Source: Mycolicibacterium tusciae JS617 (GTDB taxonomy: Bacteria; Actinomycetota; Actinomycetes; Mycobacteriales; Mycobacteriaceae). From it: a DNA stretch of 64,000 nucleotides. The DNA lies in assembly GCF_000243415.2 (NCBI RefSeq), contig NZ_KI912270.1, positions 124,001 to 188,000 on the forward strand, given 5' to 3'. Positions 27,014 to 38,384 of this stretch are shown piece after piece; the first letter of the stretch is position 1; the number at the start of each line of letters is the position of its first letter. The notes beneath the pieces were generated by a model, which was not told where the DNA came from, searched no databases, and worked only from the letters and a program-made list of their open reading frames with translations. A program made the position numbers and the translations under genes.

Positions 27014-27460
27014 TCAACCCTTCGAATCCGTGTCCACGAAATCCAGACCGTCGGTTCGGATCTTCTTCAGTATCGGAAGGCTGGTGCTCATCACCAGCAG
27101 CGCTTGGAAGACCGCGAGTCCGAACACCACGCCCAGACCGCCGTTATTCTTGAAGAAGAACGCGATCGCCAGTGCGACGGCGGAGATCGCCAGCAATCTG
27201 CTCGCCGAGTTCAGCGCCATCTTCTTCTTCAGCGGGTGATCCTCAGCAGTGATCGACTCCACCGCGCGCTTGACCAAGATGGCATTCAGCAAACCGAGCA
27301 CCAGTCCGACACCGAAGAAAACGCCGAAGAACGGGTGGCCGGTGAACCAGGCGGCGGTGACCGCGATGGCGGTGAGCACAACACAAACGATGAGCAACCG
27401 CAGCGGCCGGAATGCGACCGACGGAAACACCAACGGCGCGTCCTGCGCTGGCGTCGTCAC
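27014..27460 (-). CDS. atpI: AtpI-like ATP synthase assembly/membrane protein
   Basis: A 148-residue protein starting [17 protein letters not shown] with four predicted membrane helices (about residues 14-35, 40-62, 85-105 and 107-127). It is the Rv1303 equivalent and the first gene of the atp operon. Members of this group help assemble the c ring or import magnesium. GTG 27460 follows GAGGTGAAGCA, a good ribosome binding site, and overlaps by 4 bp the end of a small upstream reading frame. Confidence 0.85.
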   Translation of the reverse strand: MTTPAQDAPLVFPSVAFRPLRLLIVCVVLTAIAVTAAWFTGHPFFGVFFGVGLVLGLLNAILVKRAVESITAEDHPLKKKMALNSASRLLAISAVALAIAFFFKNNGGLGVVFGLAVFQALLVMSTSLPILKKIRTDGLDFVDTDSKG

Positions 27461-27639
27461 TGCTTCACCTCGATCTCGCGGTCAGCGGAAGTTTCCCGGA
27501 CTGATCCCGTTGTTTCTGTGAGTGGCGCCCCGAGCGTATCGGAGGGCATTGCGCTCACTGGAATCACCCTGGGGTCGCTCCCTTTGTCGGTCGTTGTTCC
27601 GAGCCAATCGGTGATTAACCGATAGCCGGAGGCCGGCAA
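27457..27639 (-). CDS. possible small coupled reading frame upstream of atpI
   Basis: A 60-codon frame starting [14 protein letters not shown] and ending EIEVKQ, whose stop overlaps the atpI start as GTGA. The ribosome binding site of atpI lies inside its last codons, so it could couple translation. An internal ATG at 27552 would give about 30 residues. I do not recognise the peptide, and the overlap could be chance. It occupies most of the 248-bp gap between wecA and atpI, where the atp promoter should lie. Confidence 0.25.
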   Translation of the reverse strand: MPASGYRLITDWLGTTTDKGSDPRVIPVSAMPSDTLGAPLTETTGSVRETSADREIEVKQ

Positions 27640-27708
27640 CCCGCGAGGTTTTTTTCGGGTTCTGCCTGAACCCTAACACATGGTGAGGGCCATAAAAGAG
27701 GTCTACTA

Positions 27709-28959
27709 CTAATTGTCGTACATTTCATCCAGCCGGCCATCGCGGCGACGCAGAAGCGGGATCAGCGTGACCACGATCGCGACCAGAATTGCCGCGAGCA
27801 TGACGGCACCCGTGTAGCGCGGATCGAAAAAAATGGTGCTGGCCGCACCCAGCGCAACGATGCCCACCCATAGGTAGATCAGCAGCACCACCCGGCGGTG
27901 CGAATGGCCGATCTGGAGCAGCCGGTGGTGCAGGTGCATCTTGTCCGGACTGAAGGGGCTGCGGCCCGCACGCGTCCGTCGCACGATCGCCAGCAGCATG
28001 TCCAGGGCGGGCACGAACAACACCGCGACGACCAACAGAAACGGCGACAGCAAGGCGAACGCATCGCGAGCGCCGTATGCGGTCTGCGATATCGGCCCCG
28101 CCGCTGTGGTCGAGGCCGCGGCGAGCATCAGGCCGATCAGCATCGAACCCGAGTCGCCCATGAAGATCTTCGCGGGATGGAAGTTGTGGGGCAGGAAGCC
28201 AAGGCATGCGCCGGCGAGCACCACCGAGATCACCGCGGGCGGATAGAACAGGACATCGCCGCCGTGATCGCGCAGCAGTCCGATCGAGAAGATGCAGATG
28301 GCCGACGCGGTGATCAGGCCGAGGCCGGCCGCCAGCCCGTCGAGCCCGTCGACGAAGTTCATGGCGTTGACGATCGCGACGGTCAGCGCCAGCGTCAGCA
28401 GGATCGAGGACACCTGGTCGAGCACGATGGTGCCGACGCCAGGAATGTAGAGCACGCTCCATGCGACGCCCATCGTGACGAGCACACTGGCCGCGGTGAT
28501 CTGGCCCGCGAACTTCGTCAGCGCATCCAGTCCCCATCGGTCGTCGATCAGACCGATGGCCATGATGAGCCCACCCGCGACGACGACCGCCGGCATTCCC
28601 GACGAGTAGACGAACCCACGGGTGAGCGCGGGAAGCTGTGATGCCAGCAGGACTGCTGACACCACGCCGATGTACATCGCCAGCCCGCCCATCCTGGGCG
28701 TCGGCTGCAGATGAACGTCGCGTTCGCGCGGATACGCGACGGCGCCGAGCCTGCGGGCCAGTACGCGCACCCAGCCCGTCGCGAAGTAGGTGATGATCGC
28801 CGCGGTGAGTCCGACCAGCGCGAGCTCACGTAGCGGGACACCAGCGCCGCGATCGCTGAGCGCCAGCAGATCGGCGGGCAGGAGCGTAGCGACCGGGGAA
28901 TCAACCCAGTCTGCCGCGTGGATGACCGATGAACCGTATGTCACGTTGCCCCAGATCAA
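27709..28959 (-). CDS. wecA: polyprenyl-phosphate GlcNAc-1-phosphate transferase WecA
   Basis: A 416-residue integral membrane enzyme with about eleven helices. It transfers GlcNAc-1-phosphate from UDP-GlcNAc to decaprenyl phosphate, the start of the arabinogalactan linker. Family motifs are visible in order: LIDDRWGLD, MNFVDGLDGLAAGLG, MGDSGSMLIG and KMHLHHRLLQIGHSHRR. The start overlaps the sua5 stop by 4 bp, indicating coupling. The N-terminus is about 12 residues longer than in M. tuberculosis, so a later start is possible. Confidence 0.93.
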   Translation of the reverse strand: MIWGNVTYGSSVIHAADWVDSPVATLLPADLLALSDRGAGVPLRELALVGLTAAIITYFATGWVRVLARRLGAVAYPRERDVHLQPTPRMGGLAMYIGVVSAVLLASQLPALTRGFVYSSGMPAVVVAGGLIMAIGLIDDRWGLDALTKFAGQITAASVLVTMGVAWSVLYIPGVGTIVLDQVSSILLTLALTVAIVNAMNFVDGLDGLAAGLGLITASAICIFSIGLLRDHGGDVLFYPPAVISVVLAGACLGFLPHNFHPAKIFMGDSGSMLIGLMLAAASTTAAGPISQTAYGARDAFALLSPFLLVVAVLFVPALDMLLAIVRRTRAGRSPFSPDKMHLHHRLLQIGHSHRRVVLLIYLWVGIVALGAASTIFFDPRYTGAVMLAAILVAIVVTLIPLLRRRDGRLDEMYDN

Positions 28960-29609
28960 TCCGTCAACGTCGAGGGGTCAACGCCAAGCACCTTCGCCAA
29001 CGCGTCGATGGTTACCGGACCCTGCCGCAGCACCCTTGGGTGTGCACCGGTGAGGTCGACGATCGTCGAGGCCGCCTGTTGTTCGGACGGTCCGGCATCG
29101 AGATAAACCTCGACGAGTTCGCCGAGTTGGTCTCGTGCGTCTTTCGCGGTGACGGCCGCCGGGCGACCCGAGATATTCGCGCTCGACACAGCCATCGGTC
29201 CCACCTCCCGCAGCAGCTCGATGGCAACTGGGTGCAGGGGCATGCGCACCATGACGGTGCCGTGCGCATCGCCGAGGTCCCATCGCAGCGACGGTGCCTG
29301 CTGAACCACGAGACTGAGGGCGCCCGGCCAGAATGCACGGATGAGCTCGCGAGCGGTGTGTGGGAGGGAGTACACGAGGCCCTCGATCGTGTGCCAGGAG
29401 CCGACGAGCACCGGAACGGGCATGTCACGACCGCGACCCTTGGCCGAGAGCAGCGCCGACACGGCCTCGCCGTCGAAGGCGTCAGCGCCGATGCCGTAAA
29501 CGGTGTCGGTGGGCAGAACGACCAGGCTGCCACCTTTGAGCGCGCTGACGGCCGAGGCGATTCCGGTCGCCCGCGACTGCTCATCGAGGCAGTCGAAAGT
29601 CTCCGTCAT
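28956..29609 (-). CDS. L-threonylcarbamoyladenylate synthase (Sua5/YrdC)
   Basis: A 217-residue YrdC-domain protein that makes threonylcarbamoyl-AMP from threonine, bicarbonate and ATP for the t6A37 modification of tRNAs reading ANN codons. Motifs include SLVVLPTDTVYGIGADAF, KGRGRDMPVPVLVG and VSSANISGRPAA. It is the short form without a Sua5 C-terminal domain. It lies 12 bp after prmC and overlaps wecA. Confidence 0.92.
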   Translation of the reverse strand: MTETFDCLDEQSRATGIASAVSALKGGSLVVLPTDTVYGIGADAFDGEAVSALLSAKGRGRDMPVPVLVGSWHTIEGLVYSLPHTARELIRAFWPGALSLVVQQAPSLRWDLGDAHGTVMVRMPLHPVAIELLREVGPMAVSSANISGRPAAVTAKDARDQLGELVEVYLDAGPSEQQAASTIVDLTGAHPRVLRQGPVTIDALAKVLGVDPSTLTD

Positions 29610-29621
29610 GAATCCAGCATC

Positions 29622-30458
29622 TCACCGGTTCCGGACCGCGGTGACGAACCGGGGTCGACCCGTCAGATCGCGTCGCGCGGTGACGTCGGTGAATCGCCGT
29701 GTCCGGGTGAACGCTTCGACCGTCCGGGCCGAGGTGGAGTCATCGTGCTCGACCGCGCAGAAACCCCCTGCGCGAAGCCATCTGGCTGCCTGGCAGGCGA
29801 TGGCGTCGATCACCGCCATCCCATCCGGGCCGCCAAACAGCGCATGCGGTGGATCGTGTTCGGCCACTTCGGGTTCCAAGACCGCACCATCGGGGATGTA
29901 GGGCGGGTTGGCGACGAGGAGGTCCACACAGCCGTCGAGTTCAGGCAGCAGACCCGGTTCGGTGACGTCGGCACGGACCACTTCGACGCCGGAACCTGCC
30001 AGATTTCTGCTCGCGTACTCGAGCGCGGCCTCGGAATCGTCGACGGCGACGATCCGCGCGCCTGCCCAGTTCTTTGACAGTGCGAATGCCAGCGCACCGC
30101 TACCGGTGCATAGATCGACTATCACCGGGTCGCGCGGTAGCCGTTGTGCGACAGACCATTCCAGCATCGCCTCGGTTTCAGGCCGCGGAATGAATACACC
30201 CGGGCCGACCTGCACGGTCACCGGGCCGAACGCCGCGGTCCCGACGATGTGCTGAAGCGGCTTTCGTTCGACCCGGGCGGCGACGAGTCCGTCATAGGTT
30301 TCGAAGAAACCTGGACCCGCGTCGACGAATGGCAACCGTCCGCGGTCCACACCTGCGGCATGGGCTGCAAGGAGTTCCGCGTCAGCTCGCGGGGATCCGA
30401 CTCCAGCTTTTTCCAACGCCGCTGCGGCGGCATCGATCGCCTGGCGGAGGGCCGTCAT
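29622..30458 (-). CDS. prmC: peptide chain release factor methyltransferase PrmC
   Basis: A 278-residue SAM-dependent enzyme that methylates the glutamine of the GGQ motif in release factors. It has the SAM-binding VDLCTGSGALAFALS and the catalytic NPPY (VANPPYIPDG). The start is ATG 30458 (MTALRQAIDAAAAAL); the open frame extends far upstream only because it is antisense-open under prfA. It is 22 bp from its substrate gene prfA, as in most bacteria. Confidence 0.94.
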   Translation of the reverse strand: MTALRQAIDAAAAALEKAGVGSPRADAELLAAHAAGVDRGRLPFVDAGPGFFETYDGLVAARVERKPLQHIVGTAAFGPVTVQVGPGVFIPRPETEAMLEWSVAQRLPRDPVIVDLCTGSGALAFALSKNWAGARIVAVDDSEAALEYASRNLAGSGVEVVRADVTEPGLLPELDGCVDLLVANPPYIPDGAVLEPEVAEHDPPHALFGGPDGMAVIDAIACQAARWLRAGGFCAVEHDDSTSARTVEAFTRTRRFTDVTARRDLTGRPRFVTAVRNR

Positions 30459-30480
30459 GCCGGCACCCGGCCCAGCCGGA

Positions 30481-31554
<1,074 letters not shown>

Positions 31555-31655
31555 ATCGTCCTCCTTACCCGCAGCGCATGCCAGCCGTTCTGTCACCAAA
31601 CGCAAACCGACGCCCGGGCTGCGCTCGCGCGCAGCATCGGGCGTCGGAAAGTCAG

Positions 31656-31919
31656 CTAGTTGTCGGCAGCCTTATCTGCGCCCTTGTCTGATCCCGTCGC
31701 TGCGCTCGCCCCGGCTCGCTTGCCGTAGCGCTTCTCGAAGCGGGCCACGCGGCCGCCGCTGTCGAGGATCTTCTGCTTGCCGGTGTAGAAGGGGTGGCAC
31801 TGCGAGCAGACCTCGACGTGGATCTGGCCGCCCTTCTTGGTGCTGCGCGTGGTGAACGTGTGACCACAGCCGCAGTGCACCGTCGTGTCGGCATAGTCAG
31901 GGTGAATGCCTGATTTCAT
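31656..31919 (-). CDS. rpmE: 50S ribosomal protein L31 (zinc form)
   Basis: An 87-residue ribosomal protein starting [19 protein letters not shown]. It has four zinc-binding cysteines (C16, C18, C38, C41), so it is the C+ form expressed when zinc is plentiful. The Ala/Lys/Asp tail ([18 protein letters not shown]) is variable. It lies between rho and prfA in conserved order. Confidence 0.96.
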   Translation of the reverse strand: MKSGIHPDYADTTVHCGCGHTFTTRSTKKGGQIHVEVCSQCHPFYTGKQKILDSGGRVARFEKRYGKRAGASAATGSDKGADKAADN

Positions 31920-32088
31920 GGTTTCCTCTTCAATCGTGGGCCCGGGTCGCCCCTCCGAGGACCACTTGGGACCAGGAGGTGTCGGCGTGAACCGGAACCG
32001 AGGGTGTCGGCGCCATTATGCCAGGTCAACCGCCAACCGCCTAAACGCCCACAACGCGCTGGCTATTCCTGCACTGCCTGGGCGGCTG

Positions 32089-32100
32089 AACAGATCTGTT
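32089..32100. promoter_or_regulatory. palindrome upstream of TetR gene, possible operator
   Basis: AACAGATCTGTT is a perfect 12-bp palindrome ending 28 bp before the GTG start of the TetR-type gene at 32129. A partial repeat of one arm (GATCTGT) follows directly at 32101-32107. The position suits autorepression, but 12 bp is short for a TetR operator. Confidence 0.4.
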
Positions 32101-32128
32101 GATCTGTCTACCGTGACACAATGCCCCG

Positions 32129-32734
32129 GTGACGGCCGGTACTCCCACCAAGAGCGTCCGCGATCGGCTGACCGATGCCGCGGAGGTCTGTATGCGCGCG
32201 AAAGGGATCCGCGCGACGACGGTCTCGGAGGTGGCCGAGGTCGCCGGGGTGTCACGCGGCTGGCTGTATCGCCATTTCCCAGACAAGGTGAGCCTGCTCG
32301 GTGCGGCCATCGTGCGCCTGAACGAGGCGTATTGGTCGGAAGCGCACGCCATGCTCGAGCAGGTCGACGGCCTGGATCGCCAAATGGCGTTGGGCATCCG
32401 CCACGCCAGGACCGCGTATGACGACCCGGGTGCGCTGCTGATGAAGCTGCGAATGGAGGAGCCCGAGGAATTCGCGGCCTGCGCAGGAGCGGGCGTGCAG
32501 GGACTGGTGCCCGACCTCGCGGACTTCTGGTCGCCCTACCTCGTCGCGGCCCGCGAACGCGGCGAGATCCACCGGGACATCGATGTCGCCGAAGCCTCGG
32601 AATGGGTGGCGCGCGTACTCATTTCGCTCGCAACCGTGCCTGGCGACACGCTCGATCCCGAAAACGCCGACGCCCTGCTCGTCCACGTGCGCCGGTACGT
32701 GATGCCCGGCCTGAAGGCCGACCCCGCCGTGTGA
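32129..32734 (+). CDS. TetR-family transcriptional regulator
   Basis: A 201-residue regulator starting at GTG 32129. Residues 10-60 form the TetR helix-turn-helix (RLTDAAEVCMRAKGIRATTV, then EVAGVSRGWLYRHFPDKVSL). The ligand-binding C-terminal part is not assignable. It is divergent from rpmE and convergent with rho, overlapping neither, and interrupts an otherwise housekeeping minus-strand block. Its target is unknown; a 12-bp palindrome lies in its own promoter region. Confidence 0.88.
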   Translation: MTAGTPTKSVRDRLTDAAEVCMRAKGIRATTVSEVAEVAGVSRGWLYRHFPDKVSLLGAAIVRLNEAYWSEAHAMLEQVDGLDRQMALGIRHARTAYDDPGALLMKLRMEEPEEFAACAGAGVQGLVPDLADFWSPYLVAARERGEIHRDIDVAEASEWVARVLISLATVPGDTLDPENADALLVHVRRYVMPGLKADPAV

Positions 32735-32738
32735 TCGG

Positions 32739-34685
32739 TCAGTCGTTGTCGTTGCCGCCGGGCGTGTTCTTGGAGACCTGTACCAGGAACTCGTAGTTGT
32801 TCTTGGTCTTGCGCAGCTGACTCATCAACAGGTCGATGGCCTGGTGCGGGTCGAGGCCCGACAGCACGCGGCGCAGCTTGTGCACGACCGCGAACTCGTC
32901 GGCCGAGAGCAGCAGTTCGTCCTTACGGGTGCCGGACGGGTTGACATCGACAGCCGGGAAGACCCGTCGCTCGGCGATCTTTCGGTCGAGCTTGAGCTCG
33001 GCGTTGCCGGTGCCCTTGAACTCCTCGAAGATCACGGTGTCACCGGTCGAGCCGGTCTCCACCATCGCGGTGGCGATGATCGTCAGGGAGCCACCGAACT
33101 CGATGTTGCGGGCCGCGCCGAGGAACCGCTTGGGCGGATACAACGCGGTCGAGTCGACACCACCGGACAGGATTCGTCCCGAGGCCGGCGACGCGTTGTT
33201 GTATGCGCGGCCGAGTCGGGTGATCGAGTCGAGCAGCACGACGACATCCTTGCCCTGCTCGACGAGCCGCTTGGCGCGCTCGATGGCGAGCTCGGCAGCC
33301 TGAGTGTGGTCTGACGGCGGGCGGTCGAAGGTCGAGGCGATGACCTCACCCTTGACCGAGCGCTGCATGTCGGTGACCTCTTCCGGACGCTCGTCGACGA
33401 GCACGACCATCAGGTGGCATTCCGGGTTGTTCTTGGTGATCGCGTTCGCGATGTCCTGCATGATCGTGGTCTTGCCGGCCTTGGGCGGCGACACGATCAG
33501 TGCGCGCTGGCCCTTGCCGATCGGCATGATCAGGTCGATCAGACGGGTCGTCAGCTTCTCAGACGTCGTCTCCAGGCGCAGCCGCTGATTCGGGTACAGC
33601 GGGGTCAGCTTGGTGAACTCGTCCCGATTCTTCGCGTCTTCGACAGGTCCACCGTTGACGGTGTCCAACCGGACGAGCGGACTGAACTTCTGCCGCGGAT
33701 TCTGACCGCCGCCTTCGCCCTCTTTGGCCACCCGGACCGCACCGGTCACCGCGTCGCCGCGGCGCAGACCGTTCTTGCGGACCATGTTCATGGACACGTA
33801 GACGTCGTTGGGGCCAGCGAGGTAGCCCGAAGTGCGGACGAACGCATAGTTGTCCAGCACGTCGAGGATTCCCGCCACGGGCTGCACGACATCGTCCTCG
33901 CGCAACTCGGTGTCGCGGTCTTGACCGCCGCCACCCTCGCCGCCGCGCTCACGGCGCCTGCGGTCGCGGAACCGGCGACCCCGGCGACCGCCACGACCGT
34001 CGCCGTCATCGTCGTCGTTCTGGTTGTTCCGATTGTCGTTCTGGTTGTTGCGATTGTCGTTCTGGTTGTTGCGATTGTTCTGGTTGTTGCGGTTCTGCTG
34101 ACCGCCCTGCTGCTCGTCACCGTCGGACTTGTCCTCGGACTTGCCGCGCTGCTGCTTGGCGGGTTGCTCCTCGGCGACCGCCTTGGTCTCCTGGCCACCG
34201 CCCTGTGCGGGCTGATCGGCGCCACCTGGGGCACCCGTCTGACGGGAGGCGCCACGACGCTCGCGGCGTGGGCGCTGTTGCTGGTCGGTCTGCTCGCCGG
34301 TCTCGGCCGCCGCGTCGGAGGCAGGCGCCGCGTCGGTGGCCGGTGGGGTGTCAGCAGCGCCGGAGTCGGCGGGCGCTTTCGTTTTTGCGCCGTTGGCTTC
34401 GCCACGACGCTCACGGATAGCGGTGACCAGTTCGCCCTTGCGCATTCCGGAGGCACCCTCGACCCCGATTTGCTTGGCGAGTGCCCGTAGCTCGGGCAGC
34501 ACCATGGTCGACAGTGAGCCCGCACGATTGCCGGACGCTACGTCGGCGGTCGGCGCGGTTTCCGCGGTGGGCGTGCTCTTGGACGCTTCGTCAGCCGCGG
34601 GAGTCGAGATGTCTGAATTCACGGGGCTGGGCAGCTGTTCGTTTTCGCTGCTACCGCCAGCCGTGATCAGGTCCGTTTCGGTCAC
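32739..34685 (-). CDS. rho: transcription termination factor Rho with expanded N-terminal region
   Basis: A 648-residue RNA-dependent helicase that terminates transcription. It starts at GTG 34685 (reads VTETDLITAGG) after GAAAGGAAATCC. In order it has a Rho_N motif near residues 60-95 (VLPELRALAKQIGVEG), a long disordered insert to about residue 255, the RNA-binding fold (NYAFVRTSGYLAGPNDVYVS) and the ATPase (VSPPKAGKTTIM, VVVLLDSITRLGRAYN). The insert ends in Asn/Gln/Asp/Arg repeats followed by a Gly/Arg-rich stretch. M. tuberculosis Rho is about 602 residues as I recall, so this one is longer mainly there. An extended upstream start at 34769 is less likely. Confidence 0.95.
   Translation of the reverse strand: MTETDLITAGGSSENEQLPSPVNSDISTPAADEASKSTPTAETAPTADVASGNRAGSLSTMVLPELRALAKQIGVEGASGMRKGELVTAIRERRGEANGAKTKAPADSGAADTPPATDAAPASDAAAETGEQTDQQQRPRRERRGASRQTGAPGGADQPAQGGGQETKAVAEEQPAKQQRGKSEDKSDGDEQQGGQQNRNNQNNRNNQNDNRNNQNDNRNNQNDDDDGDGRGGRRGRRFRDRRRRERGGEGGGGQDRDTELREDDVVQPVAGILDVLDNYAFVRTSGYLAGPNDVYVSMNMVRKNGLRRGDAVTGAVRVAKEGEGGGQNPRQKFSPLVRLDTVNGGPVEDAKNRDEFTKLTPLYPNQRLRLETTSEKLTTRLIDLIMPIGKGQRALIVSPPKAGKTTIMQDIANAITKNNPECHLMVVLVDERPEEVTDMQRSVKGEVIASTFDRPPSDHTQAAELAIERAKRLVEQGKDVVVLLDSITRLGRAYNNASPASGRILSGGVDSTALYPPKRFLGAARNIEFGGSLTIIATAMVETGSTGDTVIFEEFKGTGNAELKLDRKIAERRVFPAVDVNPSGTRKDELLLSADEFAVVHKLRRVLSGLDPHQAIDLLMSQLRKTKNNYEFLVQVSKNTPGGNDND
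34016..34095 (-). repeat. 21-bp tandem repeat coding for Asn/Gln-rich segment of Rho
   Basis: On the plus strand the unit GTTCTGGTTGTTGCGATTGTC recurs about three times with partial flanking copies. It encodes repeats of NDNRNNQ on the minus strand. The repeat count may vary between strains because such in-frame tandem units expand and contract by slippage. Confidence 0.85.
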
Positions 34686-34984
34686 GGATTTCCTTTCTTC
34701 CCTCGCTGATCGAGTCATGCGGGGGTTCGGTGCGTTCAGCTGATCCGCTGAACGCGGGGGTCCAACCATTGCCTCTGCAACAGTGATCGCCGGGATTCGC
34801 CGCCAAACGGCGAACCGTCATTCCACGAGATGAGCACTTGAAAGAAGAGTGGTCGTCCTGGTGTCGACGCAGGCAGAGACGCTGCAATTGCTGGACGAGA
34901 GCGAGAATAACCCGCTTCCGTGCTGGAAGCAAGAATTCACTGGTTCGGATGTGACTCCTGTTATTAAAAGCATCACAGCTCTGA
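34686..34984 (-). promoter_or_regulatory. rho leader region with hairpin and possible promoter
   Basis: The 299-bp gap between thrB and rho holds no gene. A hairpin with a 7-bp stem (TTCGCCG, loop CCAAA) lies at 34796-34814. On the minus strand TTGCTT (34927-34932) and TATTCT (34904-34909) are spaced 17 bp apart and could be a promoter, leaving a leader of about 210 nt. A long leader fits Rho autoregulation known in other bacteria, but nothing here proves it. Confidence 0.35.
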
Positions 34985-35944
<960 letters not shown>

Positions 35945-37060
35945 CTAGACCAAACCCAGCTTCTCGACGACGGCTGACGGGTCGACCGGTAGCGCAGTGA
36001 CGACCGGCATGCCTTTCAACGCCGTGTCGGGGTCCTTGAGCCCATTGCCCGTGACCGTGCACACGACGGTCGATCCCTTGGCGACCCAACCGTCCTCGAT
36101 CGACTTGAGCAGTCCCGCGATGCTGGCCGCCGAGGCGGGCTCCACGAACACGCCCTCGGTGCGCGCCACCAGGTGATAGGCGGCAAGAATCTCCTCGTCG
36201 GTGGCGGCGAGGAAGCGGCCGTCGGACTGCTGCTGCGCCTCGACCGCCGTCGTCCACGACGCGGGTGAGCCGATCCGGATCGCGGTGGCGATCGTCTCGG
36301 GATGACTGACCGGCTCCCCCAGCACGAGCGGCGCGGCACCTGCGGCCTGAGTGCCGAGCATGCGCGGCAGTCGGTCGGTCAGTCCGTCGCGGTGATACTC
36401 GGTGTAGCCCTTCCAGTACGCGGTGATGTTGCCCGCGTTTCCCACCGGCAACGAGTGCACGTCGGGTGCGACGCCGAGGGCGTCGACGATCTCGAACGCG
36501 GCGGTCTTCTGCCCCTCGATGCGGAACGGGTTTACCGAGTTCACCAGAGATACGGTCGGATAGTCGGCGGTGAGCTTGCGCGCCAACTCCAGGCAGTCGT
36601 CGAAGTTGCCGTCGATCTGAATGATCTTCGCGCCGTGCATGACCGCCTGGGCGAGCTTGCCCATCGCGATCTTGCCCTGCGGTATCAGCACCGCGCAGGT
36701 GATGCCCGCCCGGGCCGCATAGGCAGCGGCTGACGCCGAGGTGTTGCCGGTGGACGCACACAGCACGGCCTGCTGGCCGCGGGCGACAGCCTCGGTCACC
36801 GCCATCGTCATGCCGCGGTCCTTGAACGAACCCGTCGGATTGAGGCCCTCGACCTTCAGATGCACCGTGCAGCCGGTGTATTCGGACAGCCGAGGTGCGG
36901 GCAGGAGCGGAGTACCGCCCTCGCGCAGCGTGATCGGTGTCCAGCTGTCCTCGACCGGGAGCCGATCGCGATAAGCGGCGATCAACCCGGGCCAGGGCTG
37001 ATGAACGGCCTTGGAAGGAGCCGTGCCAGTGGCTCTTCGCGCAAGCGGCTCATCGCTCAT
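35945..37060 (-). CDS. thrC: threonine synthase
   Basis: A 371-residue PLP enzyme that converts O-phosphohomoserine to threonine. The PLP lysine is in [15 protein letters not shown], and the phosphate-binding loop is [14 protein letters not shown]. Its start overlaps the hom stop by 4 bp, so the two are translationally coupled. Confidence 0.96.
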   Translation of the reverse strand: MSDEPLARRATGTAPSKAVHQPWPGLIAAYRDRLPVEDSWTPITLREGGTPLLPAPRLSEYTGCTVHLKVEGLNPTGSFKDRGMTMAVTEAVARGQQAVLCASTGNTSASAAAYAARAGITCAVLIPQGKIAMGKLAQAVMHGAKIIQIDGNFDDCLELARKLTADYPTVSLVNSVNPFRIEGQKTAAFEIVDALGVAPDVHSLPVGNAGNITAYWKGYTEYHRDGLTDRLPRMLGTQAAGAAPLVLGEPVSHPETIATAIRIGSPASWTTAVEAQQQSDGRFLAATDEEILAAYHLVARTEGVFVEPASAASIAGLLKSIEDGWVAKGSTVVCTVTGNGLKDPDTALKGMPVVTALPVDPSAVVEKLGLV

Positions 37061-38382
37061 TCAGTCGTTCCTTCCAGTCGGAGCACGCTGTTGATGCCCT
37101 GCACAGCATCGAGGTCGGCCAGCGCCTCGACGGTTTCGGAAAGGGCGGCGTCGGTGGCCTGGTGCGTGACGACGACGATGCGCGCACCGCACCTCTGGCC
37201 TTCCTCGTCGACCATGCCTTCTTGGCGCACCTCGGCGATGCTGACCTCGCGCTTGCCGAATTCGGCTGCCACCGAGGACAGGACACCGGGCCGGTCGGCG
37301 ACATTCATGCTCACGTAATACCGGGTGGGGATGAACCCGATCGGCGAGATCGGCAGTTTCGCGTACTTGGACTCGCGTGGGCCTCGCCCACCCTGCACCC
37401 GGTTGCGCGCGGCCATGACCAGATCGCCCATCACCGCGGATGCGGTCGGCGCTCCTCCTGCACCCTGGCCGTAGAACATCAGCCGTCCCGCGGCCTCGGC
37501 CTCGACGACGACCGCGTTGAAGGCCCCGTTGACGGAGGCGAGGGGGTGAGTCAGAGGCACCAGTGCCGGATAGACGCGAGCCGAAACGCGCTGCTGCCCT
37601 TCGTCGGTGGTGAGCCGCTCGCAGATCGCCAGCAGTTTGATCGTGCAACCCAGTGCACGCGCCGAGACGAAGTCTGCCGACGTGACCTTCGTGATGCCTT
37701 CTCGGTACACGTCGTCCGCGGTGACACGGGTGTGGAATGCGATCGAGGCGAGGATCGCGGCCTTGGCGGCGGCGTCGTATCCCTCCACGTCGGCGGTCGG
37801 GTCCGCTTCTGCATATCCCAGAGCGCTCGCATCGGCCAGCGCCGAGTTGTAATCGGCTCCCGTGCTGTCCATCTCGGAGAGGATGTAGTTCGTCGTCCCG
37901 TTCACGATGCCGGCAACCCGTATCACGGTGTCGCCCGCGAGCGATTGGGTCAGCGGGCGGATGACGGGGATGGCACCGGCCACGGCCGCCTCGAAATACA
38001 GGTCGACGTGGGCGTGCTCGGCGGCCTGGGCCAGTTCACCGGTGGAGACGGCCATCAGCGCCTTGTTAGCGGTGACGACGGACTTGCCCTGCTCCAGTGC
38101 GGACAGAATGGCCTGGCGCGCGGGTTCGACCGGCCCCATCAGTTCGACGACGATGTCGACATCGTCGCGCGACACCAGTTTCTCGATGTCGTCGGTGAGC
38201 AGGTCGATGGGCACGCCGCGGTCGTCGGCGACTCGGCGCACCCCGATGCCGCGCAATACCATTGGCGCACCGATTCGGGCGGCCAGGTCCTTGGCGCTCT
38301 CCTCGATGATGCGGACGACCTGACTGCCCACGTTGCCGAATCCCAAGACCGCTACGCCGATGGGCTTTTCGTCGGTGCTCAT
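37057..38382 (-). CDS. hom: homoserine dehydrogenase with ACT domain
   Basis: A 441-residue enzyme that reduces aspartate semialdehyde to homoserine. The NAD(P)-binding motif [14 protein letters not shown] is at the N-terminus, ANKALMAV and [14 protein letters not shown] are catalytic-domain signatures, and residues about 355-435 form an ACT domain ([20 protein letters not shown]) for threonine feedback. The start is ATG 38382 ([14 protein letters not shown]), 2 bp after the lysA stop. The length equals that of M. tuberculosis ThrA. Confidence 0.96.
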   Translation of the reverse strand: MSTDEKPIGVAVLGFGNVGSQVVRIIEESAKDLAARIGAPMVLRGIGVRRVADDRGVPIDLLTDDIEKLVSRDDVDIVVELMGPVEPARQAILSALEQGKSVVTANKALMAVSTGELAQAAEHAHVDLYFEAAVAGAIPVIRPLTQSLAGDTVIRVAGIVNGTTNYILSEMDSTGADYNSALADASALGYAEADPTADVEGYDAAAKAAILASIAFHTRVTADDVYREGITKVTSADFVSARALGCTIKLLAICERLTTDEGQQRVSARVYPALVPLTHPLASVNGAFNAVVVEAEAAGRLMFYGQGAGGAPTASAVMGDLVMAARNRVQGGRGPRESKYAKLPISPIGFIPTRYYVSMNVADRPGVLSSVAAEFGKREVSIAEVRQEGMVDEEGQRCGARIVVVTHQATDAALSETVEALADLDAVQGINSVLRLEGTTE

Positions 38383-38384
38383 TG

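Noticed and set aside
33414..34490. Plus-strand frame opposite rho with a run of Val/Leu/Ile that looks like membrane helices
   Set aside because: The hydrophobic run is the reverse complement of the Asn/Gln repeat codons in rho, not a membrane protein.
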